Origin: Streptomyces silvae
Lineage (GTDB): Bacteria > Actinomycetota > Actinomycetes > Streptomycetales > Streptomycetaceae
Reading direction: 5' to 3'
Length of the DNA stretch: 64,000 nucleotides
Assembly (NCBI RefSeq): GCF_016745505.1
Contig: NZ_JAERUC010000170.1
Location: 1 to 64,000, forward strand
The notes below the pieces were generated by a model. It worked only from the letters and a program-made list of their open reading frames with translations, did no database searches and was not told where the DNA came from. Numbering within the stretch: the stretch's first letter is position 1; each line of letters begins with the position of its first letter. This document shows positions 42,287-51,640 of the stretch, in pieces. The translations under genes and the position numbers were made by a program.

Positions 42287-45200
42287 TCAGCGCAGCCGCT
42301 GGCTGATCACCTTGGAGACTCCGTCGCCCTGCATCGAGACGCCGTACAGCGCGTCGGCGACCTCCATCGTCCGCTTCTGGTGCGTGATCACGATGAGCTG
42401 GGAGCTCTCCTGGAGCTCTTCCATGATCCGGATCAGCCGCTGCAGATTGGTGTCGTCGAGGGCCGCCTCGACCTCGTCCATGACGTAGAACGGGCTCGGC
42501 CTGGCCTTGAAGATGGAGACCAGCAGGGCAACGGCCGTAAGGGATCGCTCGCCGCCGGACAGCAGCGAGAGCCGCTTGACCTTCTTGCCCGGCGGCCTGG
42601 CCTCGACGTCGAGACCGGTCGTCAGCATGTTGTCCGGGTCGGTGAGGATGAGCCGGCCCTCGCCGCCCGGGAAGAGCCGGGAGAAGACGCCCTCGAACTC
42701 ACGCGCGGTGTCCCGGAACGCCTCCGTGAACACCTGCTCCACCCGCTCGTCGACCTCCTTGATCACCTGCATCAGATCGGCCCGGGTCTTCTTCAGGTCT
42801 TCGAGCTGCTCGGAGAGGAACTTGTGCCGTTCCTCCAGCGCCGAGAACTCCTCGAGGGCGAGAGGATTCACCTTCCCGAGTTGCTGGTACGCCCGTTCGG
42901 CCGCCTTCAGCCGCTTCTCCTGCTCGGCCCTGACGAACGGCCTCGGCAGGTTACGCGGATCCTCCGGGTCCGCCGGAAGCTCCTCGCCCTCCGCCGCGGG
43001 CGACGGCGGCACCAGCTGCTCGGGGCCGTACTCCTCGGCCAGGCCGGCCGGCTCGACGCCGAACTCCTCCAGCGCCTTCGCCTCCACCTGCTCCATACGC
43101 AGCCGCTTCTCGGCCCCGAGCACCTCGCCCCGGTGTACCGAGTCGGTGAGCCGGTCGAGCTCGCTCTTGAGGTCACGGCCGCGTCCCCGCTCGGCCGCCA
43201 GCTCCCGCTCGCGCTCGGCCTTCGCCGCCTCGGCCCTGCCCCGCTCCTCCTCGGCCCGTACGACCGAGACCTCGACATGGGCGAGCAGCTGGCGGGCGCC
43301 CGACGCCACGGCGGTGGCCACGGCGGCCTCGTGGCGCAGCCGGGCCCGGCGCTGCTCGGCGCGGGCGCGCGCCTCACGCTCGGCACGGGCCCCCCGGTCC
43401 AGCGCGTCGGCCCGCCCGGCGAGCGCCTTGACGCGTTCCTCGTGGGTACGGGCCTGGAGGCGCGCCTCCATCTCGGTCTGGCGGGCGTTGGCACCGTCGG
43501 CGGCGAGCCGGTCGCGTACGGAGGTGTCGGGCTCCTCCTCGACCGGGGTCTCCTCGGCGACCAGCAGCCGTTCCGCCAGCTCCTCCGCCTCCTCGGTGGC
43601 CCGCTCCAGCGCCTCCTGCGCCCGGGCGGCCGAGGCGGTCATCCGCTCGGCCTCCCCTGCCGCGCCACGGGCCTGGCCGGCCAGCCGCCCCAGCTGCTGG
43701 GCCACTCCGGACTTCTCCCGCTCTCCGGCGCGGCGCCGCTCGCCCAGCTCCTCGGCGCGGGCCGCGCCCTCGGCCCGCCGTGCGGCTGCGGCGCGCTGGG
43801 CCGAGGCGAGTTCCTCGCAGCGCACGGCCAGCTCGGCCAGTTCGGCGGCGGCCTCGTCGACGGAGGCCTGGACCTCCAGCAGGCTCGGGGCCCCTGCGGA
43901 CCCGCCGTGCGCGAAGTGGGCGCCCAGGACGTCTCCCTCGGCGGTGACGGCGGTCAGCCCGGGGTGGGCGGCGACCAGCTCCTCCGCGTCCTCCAGGGTG
44001 CCGACGACGACCATGTCCCGCACCAGCCGCCCTACGGCCGCCACCAGTTCGGCGGGGCCCCGCACCAGTCCGGCGACGGCGGGCGCGGCGGTCTCCCCGG
44101 TGGCGACGGCCTGACCGGCCTGCACCGCGCCCGCCGTCGCCGTCCCCGAGGCCGTGGCGTCGGACCCGGCACCGGATGCCGTGACGGCCGAGGGGGCGTG
44201 CTCCGCCCCCGAGGCCTGGCCGGGCACCTGTCCCGCGAGGCCGTCGCCGGGCTGCCTCAGCTGCTCCGTGGCCTGGGCGGGCACCTGTCCGCCCGCCGCT
44301 CCGCCCGTCAGCAGCGCCGCACGCCCCGCGTCCTGCTTGCGCAGCAGGCGGATCGCGTCCGCCGCCGTGGCCGGGCCCGTCACCGCGACGGCGTCGGCGG
44401 CCGCGCCCAGTGCGGCGGCCACCGCGACCTCGTACCCGGGGGCCACGGTGAGCAGCTCCGCGACCGGTCCGAGCAGTCCGGTGAGCCGGTCCCCCGCGCC
44501 GAGCAGCACCCCCGTGCCGTCCTTGCGCCGCAGGCCCAGCGACAGCGCCTCGTGCCGTGCGGAGACGGCCGCGCGGCTGCGCTCCGCCGCGGTGACCGCC
44601 TCGCGCGCCGCGCCGAGGGCCGACTCCGCCCCGGCGAGCTCCCGCTTGGCCGCCTCGTGCTGCTCCGCCAGTTCGGCGTCGCCCGCGTCCAGCCCCTCGA
44701 CCTCGGCCTTGAGCTGCTCGTACTCCTCCTGGGCCGCGACCGCCCGCTCCTGCGCCTCGTCCCGGGACGCGGCCAGCCGGTCGATCTCGGCCTGCGCCGA
44801 ACCCGCGCGGCTGCGGGCCGCGTTGACCTGGCCGTTGAGCCGGGCGAGCCCCTCGCGGCGGTCGGCGATGGCCCGGGCCGCGTCCCGGAGCCTGCGCTCC
44901 TCGGACGCCAACTGCCGCTCCAGTTCGGCCCGGTGCGCGGTGGTGTCCTCCAGGGCGTGCTCGGCCGCTTCGAGCGCCGCCTCCAGCTCCGCCTCCTGCT
45001 CGCGGATCCGGGCGGCCTCCCGCTCCATGTCCTCCGGGTCCCGCCCGCGGCGCTCCTCCTCCGGCGCGGCGGTGGCGCTCTTCACGCGGGCGTCGGCGAG
45101 GGAGGTGGTGCCCCGCACGCGCTCGGCCAGCTGCGAGAGCTCGTACCAGGTCTGCTGGGCGCGCTGGAGCCGGGGCGCGAGCCGCCGCACCTCGTCCTCC

Positions 45201-46015
45201 AGGTCCGCCTCGCGGGCGAGTGCCGCCTTGAGGTCGGCCTCCGCCGCCTCACGGCGCTTCTTGAGGGCCGCCTCGTCGGCGATCTCCTCCCGCAGCGCCT
45301 CCCTCAGCCGCACCAGGTCGTCGGCGAGCAGCCGCAGCCGGGCATCGCGCAGATCGGCCTGGATGACGGCGGCCCGGCGCGCCACGGCGGCCTGCCGGCC
45401 CAGCGGTTTGAGCTGGCGCCGCAGTTCGTCGGTGAGGTCCTGGACGCGGGCCAGGTTGGCGCCCATCGCCTCCAGCTTCCGCAGCGCCTTCTCCTTGCGC
45501 TTACGGTGCTTGAGGACTCCGGCCGCCTCCTCGATGAAGGCGCGGCGTCCCGTCGGGTCGGCGTGCAGCACGGAGTCCAGCCGGCCCTGGCCGACGATGA
45601 CGTGCATCTCGCGGCCGATTCCGGAGTCCGAGAGGAGTTCCTGGATGTCGAGCAGCCGGCAGGTGTCGCCATTGATCTGGTATTCGCTGCCGCCGTTGCG
45701 GAACATGATCCGGGTGATCGTCACTTCGGCGTACTCGATGGGGAGCGCGCCGTCGGAATTGTCGATGGTCAGCGACACTTCCGCCCGGCCGAGGGGTGGC
45801 CTTCCCGTGGTGCCGGCGAAGATCACGTCTTCCATCTTGCCGCCGCGCAGGGATTTGGCCCCCTGCTCCCCCATGACCCAGGAGAGCGCGTCCACCACAT
45901 TCGATTTACCCGACCCGTTGGGGCCGACGACACAGGTGATCCCCGGTTCGAACCGCAGGGTGGTGGCGGAGGCGAACGATTTGAAACCACGGAGGGTCAG
46001 GGCCTTGAGGTGCAC
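42287..46015 (-). CDS. smc: chromosome segregation protein SMC
   Basis: This 1242-residue ATPase forms the condensin-like complex with ScpA and ScpB. N-terminal Walker A is CVVGPNGSGKSNVVDAL; the C-terminal signature is LSLLSGGERSLTAVALL and the Walker B FYVMDEVEAALDD. Between are two long coiled coils with a hinge (about 500-700). The hinge contains an Ala/Gly/Thr/Gln-rich insertion of roughly 80 residues (about 566-650). The usual SMC is about 1190 residues, so the insertion accounts for the extra length. Confidence 0.95.
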   Translation of the reverse strand: MHLKALTLRGFKSFASATTLRFEPGITCVVGPNGSGKSNVVDALSWVMGEQGAKSLRGGKMEDVIFAGTTGRPPLGRAEVSLTIDNSDGALPIEYAEVTITRIMFRNGGSEYQINGDTCRLLDIQELLSDSGIGREMHVIVGQGRLDSVLHADPTGRRAFIEEAAGVLKHRKRKEKALRKLEAMGANLARVQDLTDELRRQLKPLGRQAAVARRAAVIQADLRDARLRLLADDLVRLREALREEIADEAALKKRREAAEADLKAALAREADLEDEVRRLAPRLQRAQQTWYELSQLAERVRGTTSLADARVKSATAAPEEERRGRDPEDMEREAARIREQEAELEAALEAAEHALEDTTAHRAELERQLASEERRLRDAARAIADRREGLARLNGQVNAARSRAGSAQAEIDRLAASRDEAQERAVAAQEEYEQLKAEVEGLDAGDAELAEQHEAAKRELAGAESALGAAREAVTAAERSRAAVSARHEALSLGLRRKDGTGVLLGAGDRLTGLLGPVAELLTVAPGYEVAVAAALGAAADAVAVTGPATAADAIRLLRKQDAGRAALLTGGAAGGQVPAQATEQLRQPGDGLAGQVPGQASGAEHAPSAVTASGAGSDATASGTATAGAVQAGQAVATGETAAPAVAGLVRGPAELVAAVGRLVRDMVVVGTLEDAEELVAAHPGLTAVTAEGDVLGAHFAHGGSAGAPSLLEVQASVDEAAAELAELAVRCEELASAQRAAAARRAEGAARAEELGERRRAGEREKSGVAQQLGRLAGQARGAAGEAERMTASAARAQEALERATEEAEELAERLLVAEETPVEEEPDTSVRDRLAADGANARQTEMEARLQARTHEERVKALAGRADALDRGARAEREARARAEQRRARLRHEAAVATAVASGARQLLAHVEVSVVRAEEERGRAEAAKAERERELAAERGRGRDLKSELDRLTDSVHRGEVLGAEKRLRMEQVEAKALEEFGVEPAGLAEEYGPEQLVPPSPAAEGEELPADPEDPRNLPRPFVRAEQEKRLKAAERAYQQLGKVNPLALEEFSALEERHKFLSEQLEDLKKTRADLMQVIKEVDERVEQVFTEAFRDTAREFEGVFSRLFPGGEGRLILTDPDNMLTTGLDVEARPPGKKVKRLSLLSGGERSLTAVALLVSIFKARPSPFYVMDEVEAALDDTNLQRLIRIMEELQESSQLIVITHQKRTMEVADALYGVSMQGDGVSKVISQRLR

Positions 46016-46122
46016 GCCGCCGGACTCTACCTTTCACTCTCGGTTTCGCTGATGAAGGTGCAGGGCACATCAGACGTTAAGCGAAGAGCGACAGGCCGAC
46101 GACGGCCCGGGGGGAAAGAAAG

Positions 46123-46144
46123 AAGGGACGCCGGAGCGTCCCTT
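46123..46144 (-). terminator. rho-independent terminator after the small coiled-coil gene
   Basis: AAGGGACG (46123-46130) and CGTCCCTT (46137-46144) form a stem with a 6-nt loop. On the minus strand it is followed by CTTTCTTTCCC, a good T-rich tail. It lies in the 319-bp gap between smc and the 70-residue gene; the rest of that gap shows no feature. Confidence 0.75.
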
Positions 46145-46334
46145 GTAAATCATGCACGGTGCTGCTGTGCAGTCATCCGAGCACAGTCCAGCGTGACGGA
46201 TCGCGTGCGGACCGGACCACGAGCATTCCTCGGTGCTCCGGAACATTCCGGGACGACGATCCGTGACGAAGACTTCGGTGATTGATCCCGAGCGGCTGGC
46301 GTATGGCCCGGCCGGCCCCGGCAGGGCCGTGGGG

Positions 46335-46547
46335 TCAGGTCAGCGCGGGCTCCGCCTGGGGTACGTCGATGTCGATGCTGTCGAGCAGCGACTCCTGGTG
46401 CTGAGCGGCGGCGTTGAGCGCGTCGTTCTCGTCCTGGATCCGTACGAGCTCGGATTCCAGGTCCTGGACGCGCTTCTGAAGCCGTCGCATCTCGGCGAGG
46501 AGTCGCGGATCGGAACCGCCGACGTAACCGAGAAGCGCCTTTGCCAT
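46335..46547 (-). CDS. small coiled-coil hypothetical protein
   Basis: This 70-residue acidic protein (MAKALLGYVGGSDPRLLAEM, then a coiled coil LQKRVQDLESELVRIQDEND) has an amphipathic heptad pattern at about residues 19-50. It looks like a conserved actinobacterial small protein of unknown function. It is read alone between acyP and smc, with its own terminator. Confidence 0.75.
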   Translation of the reverse strand: MAKALLGYVGGSDPRLLAEMRRLQKRVQDLESELVRIQDENDALNAAAQHQESLLDSIDIDVPQAEPALT

Positions 46548-46983
46548 GATGAGAGGTCCTCCACACTGAGTGACCGACCGATGCGGTGTGGGTCGTGAGG
46601 GAATCGCACCCGCGGTGCTCAGCAGTGCTGTGAATTCACTGCTGTTCTGCTGTCACCAGCTCTGCCGAACAGCTGAGGTGCGCGGGGATTTCAGCGTCTC
46701 ACCAAAAAGTTTGACGGTCAACACGATCACACGCCAGGGGGCCGGGTGTCCCGGGGGCGCGCGGGCTGACGATCTTGCGGCGCGACTCTCCTGCGGGGCC
46801 CGAGGGGCGTGGAGATCTTCGTCAATGCCGCAGCCTGGCATGGCGTGCGCCTCTTGGCAACCATGTCCGGGTACCGGCTCCTTCCGCAGGTCATTTCGGG
46901 TGCGGCACTCCCGCGCGGCCTCCGTTCACCGCCCGCGATCCCTCGTGCGCGCAGCGGATCCGGGTCCCTTTTCCCGGGCGGGG
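46548..46983. other. 436-bp intergenic region between acyP and the small coiled-coil gene
   Basis: This region contains a short dyad TTGAC-C-GTCAA at about 46710-46721. A stem AGCAGTG/CACTGCT lies at about 46621-46645. Parts look tRNA-like but do not fold into a cloverleaf. It probably holds the promoter of the small gene and the 3' end of acyP. Confidence 0.35.
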
Positions 46984-47265
46984 TCAGCGGATCGCGAATC
47001 CCTCGTATCCACCGCGCGGGGTGTCCCAGATCTCAGTGACGCCGTCCACGCGTCCGGGTGTGTCGTCGGATCCGAGCCAGTCGAGCAGACGGTGGCAATT
47101 GTCACGCGGCCCTTCGGCCACGACCTGCACCCGTCCGTCGTCGAGATTGAGGGCGAAGCCGGTGAGGTTTCCGATCTCCAAAGCATTTGCCCTGGTGAAC
47201 CAGCGAAACCCTACTTGCTGTACTCGGCCGCGTACCCATACGACGAGTCGTGCGTCTTCGTTCAT
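46984..47265 (-). CDS. acyP: acylphosphatase
   Basis: This 93-residue enzyme hydrolyses acyl phosphates. The family pattern is VRGRVQQVGFRWFTRANA (active-site Arg) followed by LTGFALNLDDGRVQVVAEG (active-site Asn). It stands alone on the minus strand, with the CAP-domain gene diverging from it at 47418. Confidence 0.93.
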   Translation of the reverse strand: MNEDARLVVWVRGRVQQVGFRWFTRANALEIGNLTGFALNLDDGRVQVVAEGPRDNCHRLLDWLGSDDTPGRVDGVTEIWDTPRGGYEGFAIR

Positions 47266-47417
47266 GCCCGAACGCTAACCGGCCAATTGCACAAGGAGCA
47301 CGCCGCCCCAATCCGCCATGGCGTAAGGTCCCCTCGCAATAGCCTCACCCGAACGGGTGAGTTTGATCTTTACGGTGACGTCGGAACGACGCCCGGAGCA
47401 CGAGGAAGGCACAGCGC

Positions 47418-48362
47418 ATGGGACGGCATCGACGCGCAGGCGCGGCCCCCGCCGCTGAGCAGCACGCGGCCACCGCGGAGGACGCGCGCCGGGGTGCGCG
47501 CCGTAAGAAGCGAGCCGGTGTGCCCGTACGCGCCGGGCTCCTCGGCGTCTCCGCGGCCGTGGCCGTCGGAGCCGTGGCCGTGGCCTCGGGGCTGCTGCCC
47601 GGTGGCGACAGCTACAGCGTCAGCGGTGGCGGGGCCGCCGACCAGGTCCACGCGGGCGGCGCTCCCGACCTGCTGACCCAGGGCGATTCCTCGGCCGAGC
47701 CGACCAGCCGTACGTCGGCCTCCGCATCGGCCGAGGCCGACCGGGGTTCCGGCCGTTCCGCCGCCCCCTCGAAGTCGCCCTCCGCCACCCCGAGCGCGAA
47801 GCCGAGCAAGAAGCCGTCGGCCACCGCCTCGAAGCCCGCCACGAAGACGCCGGAGCGGACGAAGGCCCCCGCTGCGGAGCCGAGGAAGAGCACCTCGTCC
47901 AGCCCGGCCGCCAAGGCCCCGGCCACTCCCGAGTCCTCCTCCGCCACCCCGAGCCGCAAGCCCACCGCCTCGACGAGCCCGTCCGCCGGCACCGCGCAGG
48001 CCGCCGTGCTCTCCCTGGTCAACCAGGAGCGCGCGAAGGTCGGCTGCAGCCCGGTGACCACGAGCGCCTCACTGACCGCGCTCGCCCAGAACTTCAGCGA
48101 GGACATGGCGGCCCGCGACTTCTTCGGCCACACCGACCCGGACGGGGCGACCCCCTGGGACCGCGCCGCCGCCGCCGGTGTGCAGGGCCTGGGCGGCGAG
48201 AACATAGCCCGGGGCCAGGCCGACGCGCAGGCCGTCATGGACGCCTGGATGAACAGCGAGGGTCACCGCGCGAACATTCTCAACTGCGACTACAAGACGC
48301 TCGGCGTGGGCGTCCACCTCGGCTCCGGCGGCCCCTGGTGGACCCAGGACTTCGGCTTCTGA
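47418..48362 (+). CDS. secreted CAP-domain (SCP/PR-1-like) protein
   Basis: This 314-residue protein has an N-terminal basic segment and a hydrophobic stretch (VRAGLLGVSAAVAVGAVAVASGLL, about 36-60), acting as signal or anchor. A Ser/Thr/Pro/Lys-rich linker (about 95-195) is followed by a C-terminal CAP domain (about 200-314) with the motifs LVNQERAKVGCSPV, HTDPDGATPWDRAAAAG, GENIARGQ and NSEGHRANIL. GAGGAAGG precedes the ATG. CAP proteins are extracellular with unclear substrates. Confidence 0.85.
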   Translation: MGRHRRAGAAPAAEQHAATAEDARRGARRKKRAGVPVRAGLLGVSAAVAVGAVAVASGLLPGGDSYSVSGGGAADQVHAGGAPDLLTQGDSSAEPTSRTSASASAEADRGSGRSAAPSKSPSATPSAKPSKKPSATASKPATKTPERTKAPAAEPRKSTSSSPAAKAPATPESSSATPSRKPTASTSPSAGTAQAAVLSLVNQERAKVGCSPVTTSASLTALAQNFSEDMAARDFFGHTDPDGATPWDRAAAAGVQGLGGENIARGQADAQAVMDAWMNSEGHRANILNCDYKTLGVGVHLGSGGPWWTQDFGF

Positions 48363-48438
48363 GAAGCCCCGGCCGGCCGCGACTCCGGCTTCTGGGAAGT
48401 CCCGGGCCGGCCACGTGGGTCTCCGTACACTGACGGGC

Positions 48439-48822
48439 ATGGCATGCCGTATCAGTGAACTGGTCCTCGACGTCGCCGACCCCGAGCGGCTCGCGGCGTT
48501 CTGGAGCGAGGTCCTCGGCTACGTGGAGATCGGCCGGGAGGACGACGGGAGCATCGAGATCGGGCCGCCCGGCACCGGGTTCGGCGGTCCGCAGCCCACC
48601 CTCGTGCTCAGCCCGAGCAGCGACCCGCGCGCCGGGAAGCTCCCCCTGCACATCGACGTCAACGCCACCGACCGTGACCAGGACGCCGAGCTGGAGCGGC
48701 TGCTCGCCCTCGGGGCCAGGCCCGCCGACGTCGGTCAGACCGGCACCGAGAGCTGGCACGTCCTGGCCGACCCGGAGGGCAACGAGTTCTGCCTCCTGCG
48801 CCGCCGGCTCCAGCCCCTCTGA
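48439..48822 (+). CDS. VOC-family (glyoxalase/bleomycin-resistance-like) protein
   Basis: This 127-residue protein has the vicinal-oxygen-chelate fold with two beta-alpha-beta-beta-beta halves: ISELVLDVADPERLAAFWSEVLGY and LPLHIDVNATDRD, then WHVLADPEGNEFCLL. His and Glu at the metal-binding positions are present. The substrate is unknown. The ATG at 48439 is the best internal start. It ends 25 bp before mutM on the opposite strand. Confidence 0.8.
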   Translation: MACRISELVLDVADPERLAAFWSEVLGYVEIGREDDGSIEIGPPGTGFGGPQPTLVLSPSSDPRAGKLPLHIDVNATDRDQDAELERLLALGARPADVGQTGTESWHVLADPEGNEFCLLRRRLQPL

Positions 48823-48847
48823 CCGCTCCGGGAGCGTCCGGCGCGCG

Positions 48848-49705
48848 TCAGGAGACCCGTGGCGGGCGCTGGCAGCGCGGGCAGAAATAGCTGGAGCGGT
48901 TCATCCACGGCCGCCGCCGCATCGGCGTACCGCAGCGGCGGCAGGGTTCGTCCTCGCGACCGTAGGCGTCCAGCGACCGGTCGAAGTAGCCGGACTCCCC
49001 GTTCACATTGACGTACAGGCTGTCGAAGCTGGTGCCGCCCTGGTCGAGGGCCTCCCGCATCACGTCCCGGACATGGCCGAGCAGCTCGGCCGTCCTCGGG
49101 CGCGTGAGGGTCGCGGTCGGCCGCTCGTAGTGCAGCTTGCTGCGCCAGAGCGCCTCGTCGGCGTAGATGTTGCCCACGCCGCTGATCAGGGACTGGTCGA
49201 GCAGGGCCCGCTTCACCGTCGTACGGCGCAGGCGCAGCGCCAGGTGGAAGGCGGTGTCGTCGAAGGCCGGGTCCAGGGGGTCGCGCGCGATGTGGGCGAT
49301 GACGTCGGGCAGGCCGTCGGGGGTGTTCCCGTGGAGCGAGAGCCCGCCGAAGGTCCGCTGGTCGACGAAGCGCAGCTCGGTACCGAGGGCGTCGTCGAAG
49401 CGGATCCGGATGCGCAGGTGCTTCTCGTCGACGGCCTCCTCGGGCTGCACGAGGAGCTGGCCGCTCATGCCGAGGTGGCCCAGGAGCGAGGACTCCGCCT
49501 CGTCGAGGGGCACCCAGAGGTACTTGCCGCGGCGCATCGCCGTGCCGAAGCGCAGTCCGCGGAGCCGGGCCGCGAAGTCGCCGCCGCCCGAGAGGTGCCG
49601 CCGGACCGCACGCGGATGCAGGACCTCGACGTCCTCGACGGTCCGGCCCGCCGTCCAGCGCTCCAGTCCCCGCCGCACGACTTCGACCTCGGGCAGTTCG
49701 GGCAC
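48848..49705 (-). CDS. mutM: formamidopyrimidine-DNA glycosylase MutM
   Basis: This 285-residue glycosylase removes 8-oxoguanine and FaPy lesions. The N-terminal MPELPEVEVVRRGL carries the catalytic Pro and Glu; Lys lies in RRGKYLWV; the helix-two-turn-helix is QSLISGVGNIYADEALW; the C-terminal zinc finger is CRRCGTPM and CPRC. It follows rnc on the same strand, separated by a terminator. Confidence 0.95.
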   Translation of the reverse strand: MPELPEVEVVRRGLERWTAGRTVEDVEVLHPRAVRRHLSGGGDFAARLRGLRFGTAMRRGKYLWVPLDEAESSLLGHLGMSGQLLVQPEEAVDEKHLRIRIRFDDALGTELRFVDQRTFGGLSLHGNTPDGLPDVIAHIARDPLDPAFDDTAFHLALRLRRTTVKRALLDQSLISGVGNIYADEALWRSKLHYERPTATLTRPRTAELLGHVRDVMREALDQGGTSFDSLYVNVNGESGYFDRSLDAYGREDEPCRRCGTPMRRRPWMNRSSYFCPRCQRPPRVS

Positions 49706-49768
49706 GGCGGGCGCTCCTTCGGGGGATGACGGGAAGGGAAGTGACGGTCGGGGTGGTGAGGAGACAGC

Positions 49769-49805
49769 GAAACCCCCCGATGCCCGAGGGCACCGAGGGG
49801 TTTCC
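49769..49805 (-). terminator. terminator downstream of rnc
   Basis: An imperfect stem (AAACCCC at one side, GGGGTTT at the other, with GGCATC/GGTGCC inside) lies in the rnc-mutM gap on the minus strand. Two mismatches interrupt it. Confidence 0.6.
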
Positions 49806-49812
49806 CCTTCGT

Positions 49813-50637
49813 TCAGGCCGGAGCTGCGTCCGAGTGCGGCGACGGGTCGGCAGGGGTGTCGGCGACCCCTCCGTCGACAGCGGCCTTGGCCGCCGCCTCC
49901 CGCGCTTCCGCGGCGGCGCTGATCTCGCGCCAGGCGGACTCCGCCGCCTGCTGCTCCGCTTCCTTCTTGCTACGGCCGGTGCCGGTGCCGTACGAGACAC
50001 CACCGACGCGAGCAGCAGCAGTAAAGGTCTTCTCGTGATCGGGGCCGGTCTCCGTGACGAGGTACTCGGGGACTCCGAGGCTCTCGCTCGCGGTGAGCTC
50101 CTGGAGACTGGTCTTCCAGTCCAGGCCGGCTCCGAGGTTGGAGGACCTGTCGATCAGCGGGTCGAAGAGCCGGTGAACCAGCTCCGAGGCCGCGCCGAGG
50201 CCCTGGTCGAGATAGACGGCGCCGATCACCGCTTCAAGGGTGTCGGCGAGGATGGAAGCCTTGTCCCGGCCACCCGTGCCCTCTTCACCACGGCCGAGCC
50301 GGATGAAGGAGCCGAGTTCGAGGCCGCGGCCCACTTCCGCAAGCGCCCGCGAGTTGACCACCGCGGCCCGCAACTTGGCCAGCTGGCCTTCGGGCAGGTC
50401 GGGGTGGGTGCGGTACAGCGTGTCCGTGACCACCAGGCCGAGCACGGAGTCCCCGAGGAACTCCAGCCGCTCGTTGGTGGGCAGACCGCCGTTCTCGTAC
50501 GCGTACGAACGGTGGGTCAGCGCACGCACCAGAAGGGCGGACTCGAGGTGATACCCGAGCCGCCCTTCCAGAAGCGTGTGGGACGAGGCTGTGTTGATGT
50601 TGTCTGTCTGCTTCTTGGAGCTGGACAACTCAGACAT
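49813..50637 (-). CDS. rnc: ribonuclease III
   Basis: RNase III cuts double-stranded RNA and is AbsB in Streptomyces, a global regulator of antibiotic production. The 274-residue protein has the signature NERLEFLGDSVLG (about 60-72), the catalytic DTLEAVIGAVYLDQG and a C-terminal dsRNA-binding domain (DWKTSLQELTASES, then GTGRSKKEAEQQAAESAW). The ATG at 50637 is conserved. It is the last gene of the DUF177-rpmF-rnc unit. Confidence 0.95.
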   Translation of the reverse strand: MSELSSSKKQTDNINTASSHTLLEGRLGYHLESALLVRALTHRSYAYENGGLPTNERLEFLGDSVLGLVVTDTLYRTHPDLPEGQLAKLRAAVVNSRALAEVGRGLELGSFIRLGRGEEGTGGRDKASILADTLEAVIGAVYLDQGLGAASELVHRLFDPLIDRSSNLGAGLDWKTSLQELTASESLGVPEYLVTETGPDHEKTFTAAARVGGVSYGTGTGRSKKEAEQQAAESAWREISAAAEAREAAAKAAVDGGVADTPADPSPHSDAAPA

Positions 50638-50656
50638 CGGGCCTCTCACCAGCCGC

Positions 50657-50830
50657 TCAGACCTCGAGGACCTGGCGCTTGTTGTAGGTGCCGCAGCTCG
50701 GGCACGCAATGTGCTGGAGCTTCGGCTCCTGGCAACGCTCGCACGAAACCAGGGTGGGGACCGCAGCCTTCCACTGCGACCGGCGGTGGCGCGTGTTGCT
50801 GCGCGACATCTTCCGCTTCGGAACAGCCAC
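50657..50830 (-). CDS. rpmF: 50S ribosomal protein L32
   Basis: This 57-residue L32 begins AVPKRKMSRSNTRHRRSQW and has a zinc ribbon, CERC (30-33) and CPSC (43-46). The GTG at 50830 is conserved. It lies 2 bp after the DUF177 stop and 19 bp before rnc, the classic yceD-rpmF order. Confidence 0.95.
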   Translation of the reverse strand: MAVPKRKMSRSNTRHRRSQWKAAVPTLVSCERCQEPKLQHIACPSCGTYNKRQVLEV

Positions 50831-50832
50831 GG

Positions 50833-51504
50833 CTACTTCTCCTGCTTCTCGTCGACGCCCGGTTCGGCGCCGCCCATGTTGTCCTTCTCGCCGTCCTGAA
50901 CGGTCTCGGCGAGTCCTTGCAGTGCCGCCCAACGGATGTCGACGGCATCGTGGTGGTGGTCAGGATTCTCGTCCAGCCTGATTCCGCATTCGGAACACAG
51001 ACCGGCACAGGTCTCCTTGCACACCGGCTGCAGCGGCAGTGCGAGCACCACCGCGTCACGCAGCACAGGCTCGAGATCGAACGAGTCGTCCTCGAGAAAG
51101 AACCTGTCCTCGTCGTCCTCGGCGTCGTCGACCGGGTCCGCGGTCCTGCTGCGGTTCCGGTCATCGGCGTCAGGGTACGAGAACATCTCCTGGAAGTCCG
51201 CTGCGACCTCGATGGCCAGCGGCTCCAGACACCTTACGCACTCCCCCTCGGCCGTCGCACGGGCGGTGCCTGTGACGAGCACCCCTTCCATGACGGATTC
51301 GAGGCGGAGGTCCAGCGCCACGGGCGCCTTCTCCGGCACACCGATGACCCCGTCGATACCGAGGTTCGGGGAGCCGGGTGCCTCCACCGTGCGGGTCAGC
51401 CGCTTCATGGCACCAGGACGCCGGCCCAGCTCGCGCGTATCGAACACGAGAGGGCTGCGGTGATCGAGGTGGCCGTTCAGGGCTTTTCCTGCTTTCGAAA
51501 TCAT
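50833..51504 (-). CDS. DUF177 (YceD-like) ribosome-biogenesis protein
   Basis: This 223-residue protein belongs to DUF177, a family encoded upstream of rpmF and implicated in 23S rRNA accumulation. It has a Cys motif CVRCLEPL and later CKETCAGLCSECG. It has an acidic middle and a C-terminal extension. The ATG at 51504 fits the family. It heads a short operon with rpmF and rnc. Confidence 0.85.
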   Translation of the reverse strand: MISKAGKALNGHLDHRSPLVFDTRELGRRPGAMKRLTRTVEAPGSPNLGIDGVIGVPEKAPVALDLRLESVMEGVLVTGTARATAEGECVRCLEPLAIEVAADFQEMFSYPDADDRNRSRTADPVDDAEDDEDRFFLEDDSFDLEPVLRDAVVLALPLQPVCKETCAGLCSECGIRLDENPDHHHDAVDIRWAALQGLAETVQDGEKDNMGGAEPGVDEKQEK

Positions 51505-51640
51505 GTGCGTGGTGCGGCTTCGGGTGGGCCACCCCTGTCCTGACGGAAAGAGGGCAGCCGGGATCGCGGACATACACGCGACCGAAGAGCCAGGATACTG
51601 GACGTACCGCCCAGCTCCCAATCCGGTCGCCCCGCTCCGG

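Noticed and set aside
46590..46680. tRNA-like segment (D-arm-like and T-arm-like pieces) between acyP and the small coiled-coil gene
   Set aside because: The acceptor and T stems do not pair and no credible anticodon arm forms, so it is not a tRNA gene. A tRNAscan-SE run would settle it.
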